Shown here: in pieces, positions 1 through 12,440 of the stretch
Numbering within the stretch: position 1 is the stretch's first letter
How the letters are laid out: each line of letters begins with the position of its first letter
Assembly: GCA_031213475.1 (NCBI GenBank)
Contig: JARUPZ010000003.1
Location: 14,998,869 to 15,062,868, forward strand
Length of the DNA: 64,000 bases
Source: Nereocystis luetkeana
Taxonomy: Eukaryota; Sar; Phaeophyceae; Laminariales; Laminariaceae
Direction: 5' to 3'
Program-made: the position numbers and the translations under genes
Notes under the pieces: generated by a model
The model's input: only the letters and a program-made list of their open reading frames with translations
Databases searched by the model: none
What the model was told of the DNA's origin: nothing

Positions 1-427
1 ACATTAAACCGTTCTTTCTACCATGCCGATTACGTACTACTCTTACAGCCCGTATCAGGTTTTTTATAATCCTTCAGTACTGCTCTGTTGTACGCTCATG
101 TAAATGTTGTTTTTGGGTGAGGTGATTGCACGACGTGATCTTGTGAAAAAAAAAAACAAGAAAAATAAATTTATTCATTTTACTTCATACAGTCAATAGT
201 ACGCACTGCTGACGCTCAAGTTGTCGGTGCATTAATTCCAGTCAGCCACCCATACCCTCCTCCCTGCACATCTGAGACAAATAAAAAGAAACAACAGCGG
301 GGATACGGTGACCAATATTCGAAATAACCGCGGTGCGTACATTCGAAGATGCACATTGATTCGAGCAAAGATATTCCGAGGAGCGTTCCGTGATGGTCAG
401 AACCCACGACCTACCCTACACTCCTCC

Positions 428-535
428 TGTACCCCTCTACACATAGTTAATAGGACCAAATATTGTTAGTAAAAATGGTTGAACATATAGGTTTTTATGT
501 ATACCATAGGTCCTGTTAACTAGGTCCCCCGTAAT
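428..535. mobile_element. MITE family 2 copy (GGGGGACCATAGTTAATAGGACC ends), left end decayed
   Basis: About 107 bp with inverted ends: CATAGTTAATAGGACC on the left and GGTCCTGTTAACTAGGTC plus CCCCCGTAAT on the right. The outer left arm has decayed. It lies in GH114 intron 4. It is the same family as 1822-1932 and 22668-22773. It has no coding capacity, so it depends on a transposase elsewhere. Confidence 0.6.
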
Positions 536-961
536 ATCAATAGTTTGTACCAGGTAGCTATTATTAATCAACGCGGCTGCCCATATTGTAGGGGTATATA
601 TTCGGAGGTAAGTGAAGCAAGATTTCCGCGCCGCCCGACCGAAAATCTCGGAGGCGTTTATCTTCCCCCCATTTTCTGCTGTACAGCTGCACGATTGAGG
701 ACAAGAAACCGCCGAATCGCAAAACAAACAAACAAAATCTGTGCATATATATGCCTTCCACACGCTCCACCACACACAGCGCACACAATCCGTCACCAGA
801 TAGATGCAAACATATCTATAAAGCAGCGGGAGGGCCATACCCTATCCTATAACTTATTCTGCTGCATATATAGTTACCGTTGTTGTAGTACGCGCCCCAC
901 CCTTCTGCTGGGGCGAGGCATGAAAACAAAGTCCCCTCACACGCGAACACTGCTTACTTAC

Positions 962-1051
962 CGTCTCGGCGAACCACTTGTTGTAGGCGATTTGCTGGTT
1001 CTTGGTGACGGAGACGCCTGCGTCGACGCCATCTTCGATCTCCGCGTACAC
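962..1051 (-). CDS. GH114 gene exon 4 (30 codons)
   Basis: The exon encodes VYAEIEDGVDAGVSV then TKNQQIAYNKWFAET, matching the GH114 segment after EPDN that contains the conserved Q-AYN-W pattern. The acceptor is ctaccgtag (AG at 1052-1053) and the donor is a consensus GTAAGT (956-961). Both edges are phase 0. The next exon is not visible between 1 and 960 and should lie beyond the left edge. Confidence 0.82.
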
Positions 1052-4000
1052 CTACGGTAGGTATGAGATTTCCGTTGAATATTACAGGACATACGAGAGT
1101 ATGATACAGCCATAAGAAACGACAGGACGAGTAGTTTCACATCATCTCATTTCATGCACATGTTTCAAGAACTTTTTGTTTTATGATTTTGGAGGAGCGC
1201 AAGCCGTTCGGTGATGCTCTAAAATGTACCTGGTACCATTTTCCATCATAGTGGGTAATCATTCATTGCTATTCTTACGACCCGTTATTATCGCCCACGG
1301 TACCTCAACTTCCAGTGAATAAAAAAAGCTTCTCCCAAAAAATAAGGTATGCGTACACGTGGCTGTCTGTTCTGCGCGGATAAAGGCCATCCTTACGCGA
1401 CCATCGAACGTACATGGTGCTTATCGAGACACCGCACAGGTATCGTACGAGACCTCTACACACGCCGGACGAGCTCCAACTTCAGCCCACGGTGAGGCGC
1501 AAGACAAAACAAAAAAAATAGGACTACTTTCTGCGAAGTGAACCTCCCTTCTGTCGTATCTTCTCCCGGCTGAACATCCACCCACAGCAGTGTTGATACT
1601 GCAGCAGCGCACTGGACCCCACCCACTTCCTGCCCCACTTGCTCCGCCCTTCCATGTTGCCATGATAAGCTGATATCTAGTTTCGACTCTAGCCCCTTCT
1701 CGTGCTCGATGGGAGTCGTTGGAATGCTTGGTTGAGTGGCGTTTTACAGAGCCGTTGGAAGCCATGTTACTGTAAATCAACTGTACATGGCCGCGAAGCA
1801 TCAATGACTAACGTTACACGTATTACGGGGGACCATAGTAAATAGGACCAAATATTGGTATTGTAGTAAAAAATGATAAATGTATAGGTTTTTGTCTGTA
1901 CCGTAGGTCCTGTTAACCATGGTCCCCCGTAATGGTACATATTTATGGGGACTATTTTCTAGAGCCCCTGTCGACGAAGGCGACCAGGAATGACTCATAC
2001 AGCTGGTATGGCATACAAACACACCCGGTCTATACTGCTGTGTACTGTGTAGTTCGAAACATGAACGATCAAACGTGGCCCTGGAACAGAGGGAAGGTAA
2101 CTGCCCAAAAACGCAACGCACACAGCAGTATGGGTCTACATTGGTATTGCTGCACGGAAGCTGAGTACTAAACGTGTTTGGTATATGCACGGGAGAAGTT
2201 GGCCAATCGGATCAACCAACACGGGTCGTTGTACCCGTATAGTCCAGAAGTGCACCTGGGACCATCTCTACTGTAGCAGTTGACTCGCAATCGAGAGGAC
2301 CCAGCGAGACAGGGTCCTTAGGGCAGGCCGAAGCTGCGGTAAAGACGGGGGTGCGCATTAATATGATACAACCTCCAAAGCAAAATGCAGCAAAACGAAT
2401 ATTGTATTGCAGGAAACCAGAACCACCATGTAGAGTACATAAATGTAGGCCCTGGAAGATTCCTGCTTCAAATCGGTTCACACGAACACGGACATATCAC
2501 GACGAACATACAGCAGTATAGACGGCTATCTACTGTAGTCTAGATCCTACCCTGCCTGCCGATAAGGGACATTCTGCAGTAGGATACGCGTAGACTATTA
2601 ATAGCACAGATCCAACCCACAGGAAACACATCCTACAATCAGTAGATCGTGCTGGATGGCAAGCTATTTTTTGGACAAAACATTTCTGGCTGATGGGACA
2701 CGAGGAACTACATTGCAGATCATGCAGGTACTATTATCAGGAATGTAGCGTATACCCTGAACGCCCTAGATTCTGAAGCGGGAGTCGATGGCCTGTCCGA
2801 GGTATGGTGACGTTAGCGTCTACCATCAAACGTTCGTAAACAATGCGATGTTCCTGACGTTTGTCTATATGTTGCTGTTGATAGTGCATGCACGCGGGGA
2901 GGCCTGTTGGCGACAGCTGGTACGGGCTTTACCAGGTACCGCGGCACCTGGTAAAACAGTAAATTTCCTGTCATCTCTACTGTAGCTTACGTATTCCTCA
3001 CCATCATGTTGTCGGGCTCAATGCCGTCGCAGCCCATGCTTTCTGCCTTCAGCACACGCGCAGCCATGATGTCCTGCACCACCTTCCTTCATACAATCGA
3101 TCAACCAGTCAACCAGTCAGTCAATCCATCGATCAATCGATCAATGCAGCATTTAATACATGGACAAAAGGCAGGCCTCGTAGTCGGAAGCGTATGATGT
3201 AGCTTTTAGAATAGGGATACGAGTGGCACATCGACCAGTTACCATATACCAGGGTATATAGTAAACGGGGCAGGGGTGACATTGCAATTTTGCTGAGTAG
3301 TGTGTGTATTGTTGTTGTTGTTGTTCTCACATTAAATCTCTGACGAAGGAGACCGTGGTCACACAAAGGTGCTGGAGCCCTAGGAAGATCCGAAAAACGA
3401 AAAAAATAAAAAATTCGGCTGCCTCAAAATACACGAGACGAAAAAAGCGCACGCAAGATAAAACCAATGTGCAAAACTCAACTAACATGGCCGCGGGTAT
3501 ATCCTCTCAACTATAACATAGATAGAAGAGTACCCCCGTTCCCACCACTAACCAACTCGTGGCTGCTGACTACAGCGGATGCTGTCTGAAGTGCTGCCTG
3601 CACCCTACGAAACGCACGGTAGTCGTGAAAACGAAAGAGGAACACACCTGCCTGCTATCTGGAGTGCTGTCAGAGTGAAGACTCGCGGATATGCAGTGAA
3701 AAAAGGAGCAATCGAACCTTACTACCACACGAATATCAACGATCGCCATCTCTTCCTGGACTGTCTGACACAAAAAGGTGCAGCACAGTTATGATACCAC
3801 GTCCCTGATAATTGCGTAGGTTATTCCCCATGAAGGGTATACAACTCGTTAAACTACAAAAACCAGTGACGAGTACCGGTAGATACTATTCTGCCTCGTG
3901 AAAAACAAAACCAGGAAAAAACAAACTATGACTGCTTCTCTCGTGATGATAGTGTGCGCGCAAATCATGGGTCTCCATGCACCGTCTTCCTGCCGCTCTT

Positions 4001-7000
4001 CATGGCCGCATCATCGCCTTGGCCCAATCCACCCGCTCCTTTGCGCGTGCACTCGTTGCCATTCCCTTCCAGTCGTTTCCCTTTCTCCGTCATCCTGAAA
4101 AACAAAATGCTCCTCGCAGTTGCGGTTCTGATCTGGGAAATAAAAATTCTCGCGCAGGGGGAGGTCAATCCGTCTCTTCCCCGCACGTCGACGCTCAGTC
4201 TCCCTCCTCCCTCGTCGTCGAATCCAGCCTCCTACCGGCGCAATAGACTGTGCCGTAGTGAGGCCTGTGGTGGCGCCTGCCTCCGCGCATGGACACCCCG
4301 ATTGAGCATTGCTGCTCTGCCGCAGCTGCCTAAAAAGACGCGCGAATCGTAGGTCTCCGTGCCTGACGCACCACGTACGACCCAACTCTACTGCCGCTTG
4401 AGCCTCGCGGCCACAGGCAGCAGCAAGAAGGTATCACTCCTTGAGGGTGAGTCCGGCCATACACCCGCCAGAAAGACCTACCCCACTCGCTATTAGCCTG
4501 ATAGGGCATGCCTCGCAGCATTCCTTGCCGAGGCAGCGAGGGGAACGGATGTATCATATATAGTATTCATACTAGGTTGGAGCTAGAATACGGCAAACGC
4601 TGCAGGAAACGGTTGGTATTGAGCACACCCGTTTTTTTCGTACGAAGTATGTCAATGAAAGCAGACTTTGTACCGTACAGCAGCAGCACTGTAATTCACG
4701 CCCACATCAATTTCCATCCAAAAGTGAGAACTGACGCCATGAAGACAGACTGCCGCTAAATACGTAGCCGCGTTCACTCGACGCTTATTATGGAGACTGA
4801 TGATGGTGCTTGCTGGATGCATGTCACTGCTGTGCTTATACCGCAAAGAACTAAAAAAGGTCTACCGCTATACATACTACCTGGTGTATATTGTTGTTCT
4901 CACGCTAACTCATCGCCACAATACAAAGCAGTCCGTGGTCGCAGGACAGAGGCTCCAATAACTCTGGAGTGGAAGAAATACCTCCGTAAAAAAATAAAAC
5001 ACGAGCAAAGAGTAGTACCAGGTACACACGATAACTGAAGCACATCTACGCCTCAGACAAAAATATAAAAAAGGAGGTTCGCGCACGTACGTATCAGATA
5101 CATGCGGTACGCTGTACAAGTCGCCACAGAAACCGAGAAGACCACATACATACATACATACATACATACATACTACCCAGGAAAAAATAAGACAGGATGA
5201 AAATAACAACTCGACTTCGAAAAGAAAACTCGAAACCAAAAATCGAAAAAAAATCACACATCCAAAAGGGAAGAGAGAGAGAAAAAACGTTCAAGTCAGG
5301 CAACGAAGTAATAAAAAGCAAGAAATCAAGAAAGAAAACACACAAGAGAATGCGCAATTTTCGCAGCTTTTAAGGCTCGCACGCTTCGCGAGGGGTGTAG
5401 AACAGAGATAAGAACAAAAAACAAGCACACGCACTCCGCCACTACTAGGAAACAAGGGAAGCAAAAAAGAGACTATTAATAGCAATAATAGCAGAGACAA
5501 ATAACTAAAAAGGAAGACGAAGCAAAGCAACGAACATAAGCAGTAGTTGGCAAAAAGCAAAAAAGCAAAAAAGCAAAACGGAAGATAGATGCAAACAGAG
5601 ACACAAATAGGTACAAACGGGGAAGAAAGAAAGATGAAAAGACCGGACAAACGGGACAAACACGGGCGGGGGGGAAATATAATGCGAAAGGCAGGAACTG
5701 GAGCACACACAAGAGTCGAAAAGTTGCCCAGGTGGCACCATGCTAGTTGCTTGGGTCCCAAAGAAGGGAGTGCATCATGACGATGATGGCCATACCCAGG
5801 CTTCACAGTCTGTTGGGCAGACCCCCTCCGCCCCCCTTTCGCCCGCCCCCTCTTCCCTGCCATTCTGCGCACGTGCGTTGGCGTCAACGGTTGTGGTCGT
5901 GGTTGCAGCTATCCTATGCCGTTCTGCCGATTCCTCCTTCTCATCCTTATACCATTTCCGCATGAAAACCTCCGCCCCTTCCTCGACCCGTCGGAACCTT
6001 CTGTGCTACCTCACGCCACCCTTCGAGTTTGGTGCCAAAGTCCTTGAGGTCCTCCTCAAGGTACCGTATTTCTGGCATATACCAGGTAATTAATTACATC
6101 TCGTAGTACCCGAGATCGAAGTATCACACACAGCTTACAAAGATGAATTTCGATCAAATCCTCGATCTCATACGTACTTTGTACGTACCTGGTAGCTATT
6201 ACGCAAGAAGAGCTGTAGTTTTCTAATTTTATAAATACACGTACAGTACGTACGTAGAGGTTGTGGTGGAGGGGGGTCTTAACCCCTTGAGAACCGCAGT
6301 CCCGTTTGGGGACAAAACTACTTGAAATTTGACTGGTTTGTCCCCAGCACGGGACTGCGGTTTTAAAAGGGTTAATTGTAAGCGGATGTAAAACACAGAG
6401 TACCAGGTATATACAAGTATGTGAATTGGAATGCTGGAGGGCTCTCTCTTGCGCTGACTCTCCGTGATTTTCATTTCATTTTTTCTCTTCCTCTTCCTTT
6501 TCTGATTGATAAGCCGTACTCAAGGAGCCGTGTGGCGTGGTTGGAAGACGAACCTGCTCTGCTCGGCTCGTATTGTCTGACGCCAAGGGGCTGGGCATAG
6601 TTGACGAACGCAGGGCGGAGACGGCAGTCTGGGTAGCAAGGTACCAGGCGGATTAGCAGGGAGAACCTGGCTATACTACTCGTACCACAAGCTGCTGCCG
6701 CCACCTAGAAGGTGCTTTGGGCTTTGGTCTGCCTGTTATTTCCCCTTTGTTATTTTTCCTTGTTACTTTCTCCTTGGTTCTTTGTCTTACTCTGTTCACA
6801 AGCAGTGGTGTCTTTTGTTATTTCTTCTTTTTTCCAGCTCGTTCTTTTTCAAGTGTAGGCCACCTCGCCTGCGGGGGGGGGGGCACGACAGATTGTTTCT
6901 CTTAGATTTTGCTTTCATTTTTCTTCTTTTTCTTTTTCGACTTGTCTACCTTGTTTTGTTTTCTCTTTGATTGTTTCTTTTCGTTTCACTATTTCATAGA

Positions 7001-10000
7001 TTGCGTATGTCGTGCCTGTCGTATCTAGTATGATGACATGGCTTTGCATTGCCCACTGCAGTTCACACTGCACACGTGGCAACGTAGTATCTCTGTGGCG
7101 TAGCTTTGTGACCACAGAACTTGTATCTCTTCTAGGATGGAAGAATCGGCACGGACACTGGTTGTGCTGGATGTCGACGGGTAGAAAGAACGGTTTAATG
7201 TGAAGAACACACACACACACACACAAGGATCGAAAACTCTACCAGTTATACTATTATCGAGACCAGACGGGTACGTATCGGGTATTACTCTTCATTCCGT
7301 AGCACCTGGTTGTTGACGTCGAGCCACGCCTCGCCATCCCAGTCTTCCAAATCGTTTCCGATGGCATCGGCAGGGAAGTCGTCCTTGTCGTCACGCCAAT
7401 CCTCGACTGTGCCGATACTGATGTAGCACACCACCACCTTTCCTAGCTCGTGCAATGTGTCGATCGTGTCCTGGGCGTTATCTATGAAATATAGCACCAC
7501 AGGTATATACAAGGTACACATGATAGCGGCGAAGTTAATTGTCCCCGAGGGGTAAGTATGTTGACAAGAAGGTGTTTTTTAGGCTTGCAGGAGGAATATT
7601 TTCTTCTGTACTGCTATATTATACCAGGTATAGGTTGCCGGTGATGGTAACCTGCATACGATGGACCGATGTGACTGCTGCTGTGGTTAGGTTCGACAGA
7701 GCAAGCAGTAGTAGTAAACACACATTTTACACCTTTCTTTCTGGTTCGACAACGCTTGAGGGCCATGGCCGATTACGCACGAGCAGGTGCCATGCCATCC
7801 CCGCTGCCCTTCTCTCTCTATTTTTTAAAAAAATATCATGTTTTTGCCATCGGACAAATATATATAAAGGTAGTGGCATGAGCTTCGACGTTGATACTCA
7901 AAAACACACCGAAATAAAAAGACCACGGAAACAAAAGGAGCCTTATACACGTTGCGGATAGGATGCGTTACAACGGCAGTATCACACTACTATTAATATT
8001 GACATTCGTGTTAAACTTCTGGCGTGGATTATTTGCACCTCCGCTCATTTATCACCTGGCGGGCTCTGGGAGCGCCACACGCCCTACAGCAGTAGTATTA
8101 ATAGTAGTAGCAATATATACCTACCAATTTGTGGGTAAACAAATATATCTCGACTCAACCTGCAGCGTTCGGGTCCATGCATACTCGGAATCAATCGTGT
8201 TAAGTCTTACCTGGCCTAGGCTTCGTATCATAACACAGGGTCGGTTACTGCTTACGCGACAGGTATAATGTTGCAAAGGGTATGTTCTGTAGGGCGTACC
8301 GGTACCCGCGGTACGTTTGGGGGGCGTATCGATCTCATCTGTTATTGATCTAACTGCCGGGTACCAGCAGCAAGTTACTGTAGTACCGGGCCATATCAGT
8401 AGGGTGTTCGATGGTGTATTGAGGCCATGCCGAACAGTGGCAACTCCAATATTTTGGTGAAGGTTATACCGGTACCCGGGGTATTTTGAGGCCGCATTCA
8501 TACCGAACACATAGCCGTACTCGGGGTGCCGGTATCGAATTCACACCGGAATTCCCGAAATTCGGGTATCGGAAACGAGTTCCTATCGCACCTTGCCAGA
8601 GTCTTCGGTGTGTGTGTTCTTCAAACTAAGCCGTTCTTTCTACCCGTCGACATCCAGCACAACCAGTGTCCGTGCCGATTCTTCAATCCTAGAAGAGATA
8701 CAAGTTCTGTTGTCACAAAGCTACGCCACAGAGATACCACGTTGCCACGTGTGTGTGTGTTCTTCACATTAAACCGTTCTTTCTACCCGTCGACATCCAG
8801 CACAACCAGTGTCCGTGCCGATTCTTTAATCCTAGAAGAGATACAATACGTTGCCACGTACGCAGTAAGCACCGCAGTGGGCAATGCAACAGGCATGTCA
8901 TCATACTAGATACGACAGGCACGACACACTCAATCTATGAAATAGAGAATCGAAAAAAAACAATCCAAGAGTGAACAGAAACAAAGAAGCCAAATCGAAA
9001 GAAAACAAAATGGAAGAAAACTAGAAGAAACAATCTGTCGTGCCCCCCCCCCCCCCCCCGCAGGCGATGTTGCCAACACTTGCAAAAGAGGGTATTGCGG
9101 CCATACCGAACACTCAGGTAAGTTTCGTTGAGTCATCTATCGAGCGAATTTTTTGGTTATACTTTGGTACCCCTACCGGCCATACCGTTGGGACAATGCA
9201 CGTGCATCAGGAGATATTTCGGTTACACTTTGATTAGGTCCCTGCGTTCTCGGGGATGCTATTGGAGGAGCGCGCGCTTAGGGTGTGCTCTCTCCTGCTT
9301 AGGGTCGACCTTAACGACGAGTGTTTTTCAGTTTTTTTCGGTATTTTCCCGAAATATTTTCGGGAAAAGTCTAAAACCTTCACCCCCCCCAAAAGTCGCC
9401 TCGACGTTTTTAGGGTTTTTCAGGAAATTTGGATACAAGGCCGTAGAGGATCGGGCAACCCCATCGCTCGAGCTGTGCCACCACTAGCGAGCGCACAGAG
9501 CTGACAGGGGTCGTTCCTAAGGTCACTCGCAAGTCATGGCCGAACGCAGAAGGCGCAATAGCTCTCTGGGTTCTCGTGGCCGAGATCACAAGGTGACCGC
9601 ACCGAGGTGGCCAACCGACTGAGCTCGTTGACAGCAATAGCTGAGACTTTGTCGCTTTGGGCAAGCGTTGGGCGTTGTTGCGTGACGAGTTGGTGATGGA
9701 TTTCACTCCCCAAGGCCGATGACTGTGGGGCCACCGCACGCATGGGTTCCGCGAGCGCAGCTGCTGTAGGGACGATTCTGTGCCGGGTGGGCGATAAGTT
9801 CCCGAGCCAACGAAGGCACTTACCAGGTACTCGATAAGATTCAACCCTGTCTGAATTTGTGAAATGCCGAAATTTCAGGAAAAAAACAAAATACAATACC
9901 GTGTCGTCAAGATCGACCCTTACTCTTTTAGACCGTTTGGGACGAACGGAGCGCAATGTTTTACGTCTGTTTCTGAGCGCCCTCACCAAACCTCGTGACC

Positions 10001-12408
10001 CAAGCTGACCCGTGTTGAAATCAATTGTTTGAGATAACCCCCCTACCTCGGATCTGAGATACGACTACTTCTCGTGTATAGGAGACGGATAGAATATACC
10101 AGGTAGGGGCGAACGAAATGAGTTGGACGAAGAAAAAAAAAACGTTATTCGATGCCGTTCCCACTACGGGGCGCGCCTTGCATTTTAATCGCGACAATAC
10201 TTCAGCCCTTTGTTCCCTCGTCGAGTCGCGTGTGGGATTGCACCTACCCACGATGGGCGCTCTCAGCAGTTGACCCCCTTGGCACAACACGCACAATCCA
10301 ACAGCCGAGAAAATTTGCGGGAGACAAACATACGTACGTATCATAAGATCGTTCATCCGCATGCACCTTTTGCGCTCTGCCCATCGCTCCACGGGTCACA
10401 CCATCTGCTGTTCCGCGTACCGAATTGAGAGGGTATCGACACCCTTTGCCACTGGGGGGTTGCTGCATTGTTGTGGAGCCGTTGGACAAAATATACCAAC
10501 GTACCATGGCAGCCCGCACAAACACGGTGTCGACAAGCTCTCGTTTCGGTGAGCGTAACGGTGTGTGCTACATTGTTGACTGCTGTGTCCACAAATATAT
10601 TTTTAAACCTGCAGCACATTGTGCAAGGCAAGGGGGGAGAAAGTACCGGCCATCTGTCTGTGCAAATAAGCCACGCAACTAGGATATTCCATGCTTCTGC
10701 TACGAGTACTACAGGGTTACTTTGTTCTTGTTTACTCTTTGATTGTTTCCTTTCGTTTCTCTATTTCATAGATTGAGTATGTCGTGCCTGTCGTATCTAG
10801 CATGATGACATGGCATTGCATTGCCCACTGCAGTGCTTACTGCATACTTTTTTTTTTTTCTTTCTCATTCCATTCATTATCTTCGCACATCTTCTCTCTC
10901 TCCTTCCAACTCGTAACTCAGATCCGGGGTCACATAGCAGGCTCTTCTCCCCCCTTCCCGCTACGGTACGTGCCTTCAATTTTTTATCGCGAGAAGACTT
11001 CAGCCTTTTCTTCCCTCGTCGACTCGCATCGAATTGTGCCTACCCACGCTGCAAGGCGCTCTCAACAATTGAATCCTTTTTTATTTTTTCAAATGAAGTC
11101 AAAGTCCGACCCACCTGGGGCTCGAACCCAGGACTCAAACAAGTAGAATTCGAGGTTAACCACTTGAACCACCGGGGCGACCGGTTACTTGGCAACGTCG
11201 TATCTCTGTGGCGTAGCTTTGTGACCACAGAACTTATATCTCTTCTAGGATTGAAGAATCGGCACGGACACTGGTTGTGCTAGATGTCAACGGGTAGAAA
11301 GAACGGTTTAATTAACCCCTTAAGAACCGCAATCCCGTTTTGGGGACAAACCAGTCAAATTTCAAGTAGTTTGTCCCCGAAACGGGACTGCGGTTCTAAA
11401 GGGGTTAATGTGAAGAACACACAGGAACAGGAAGGCAAGTATTCAATAGCACCCTGTTCCCATTCGAAACAATTTTCAAGTAAACAATACCCGTAAAAAT
11501 CCTACCTCCCAGATTGCTTAACCGACTCTAGTTCGAAGCTTTGACCCGCCACTCGACCCTTCCCATTAGGCACTCAAGACCCAGAAAGAGCCTGCTCGAT
11601 AAATGCCGTAAAAGTATTCGTGATGTCATTCAAAATGCGAGGTGTGAGTCCGCCGGCGGACCATACGGGGCGTACTACATGTCCAGGGACTCTTACTCAG
11701 GGTCTGGGTGCAGTTTTCGAATGCCGGGATATAGTATAATGTCATAACTGTTCGAGCGGACGCAATCAGTAAATAACCTGTTTATTGTGCAACAAGCCGT
11801 GGGCTCGCTTTCATCAAGCTGGGCGCGTCAGCGCGAAGACCTGTGTCAGGTATACAAATAGTGCGATACTTCGAAGTATCATGCCAGGTGTACACGGCCA
11901 CAGAACTTGCATCTCTTCTGTTGAAGAATCGGCACGAACCCGGTTGTGCTGGATGTCGACAAGTAGAAAGAACGGTTTAATGTGAAGAACACAAAGAAGC
12001 ATGCACGACCTTCATTTACTTCATTTTATTTCAGAAATTTAATGATGCGAACTTGCAGGGTTTTTACGAAAATGAGATAATATGACGAGGATATTCGGAG
12101 CCGAGCATGTATTCGTATTTATTACCACATGCTGATACGACGTACATGTCAAGTCCGTGCTGCACACGCGCAGCTACACACACAGCGGTACGATGGGATG
12201 AGCTATTAATGTGCATGTACTCTAACCCTAAGGCACAATTCGATGCGAGTCGACGAGGGAAGAAAAGGCTGAAATCTTCTCGCGATAAAAATGAAGGCAC
12301 GTACCGTAGCGGGAAGGGGGGAGAAGAGCCTGCTATGTGACCCCGGATCTGAGTTACGAGTTGGAAGGAGAGAGAGAAGAAGATGTGCGAAGATAATAAA
12401 TGGGATGG

Positions 12409-12440
<32 letters not shown>

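Larger units (their letters stand above)
10722..11423 (+). mobile_element. LINE-B 3' copy carrying a nested SINE and a nested MITE
   Basis: LINE-B 3' sequence runs 10722-10846, is interrupted by a SINE in the opposite orientation (10847-11184), resumes at CAACGTCGTATCTCTGTGG, and is interrupted again by a TTAA-flanked MITE (11312-11408). It then ends GTGAAGAACACACA. The nesting order is therefore LINE first, SINE and MITE later. GH114 intron 1. Confidence 0.65.

Noticed and set aside
1..22. ATTAAACCGTTCTTTCTACC at the left edge as a LINE-B copy
   Set aside because: It does match the LINE-B 3' end, but only ~21 bp are inside the window and the match stops at once, so nothing more can be said.
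5291..5887. 198-codon Phe/Leu-rich minus-strand frame that looks like membrane segments
   Set aside because: It comes from reading the A-rich LINE-C body in reverse; matching copies at 17740-18250 and 41300-41640 do not keep the frame.
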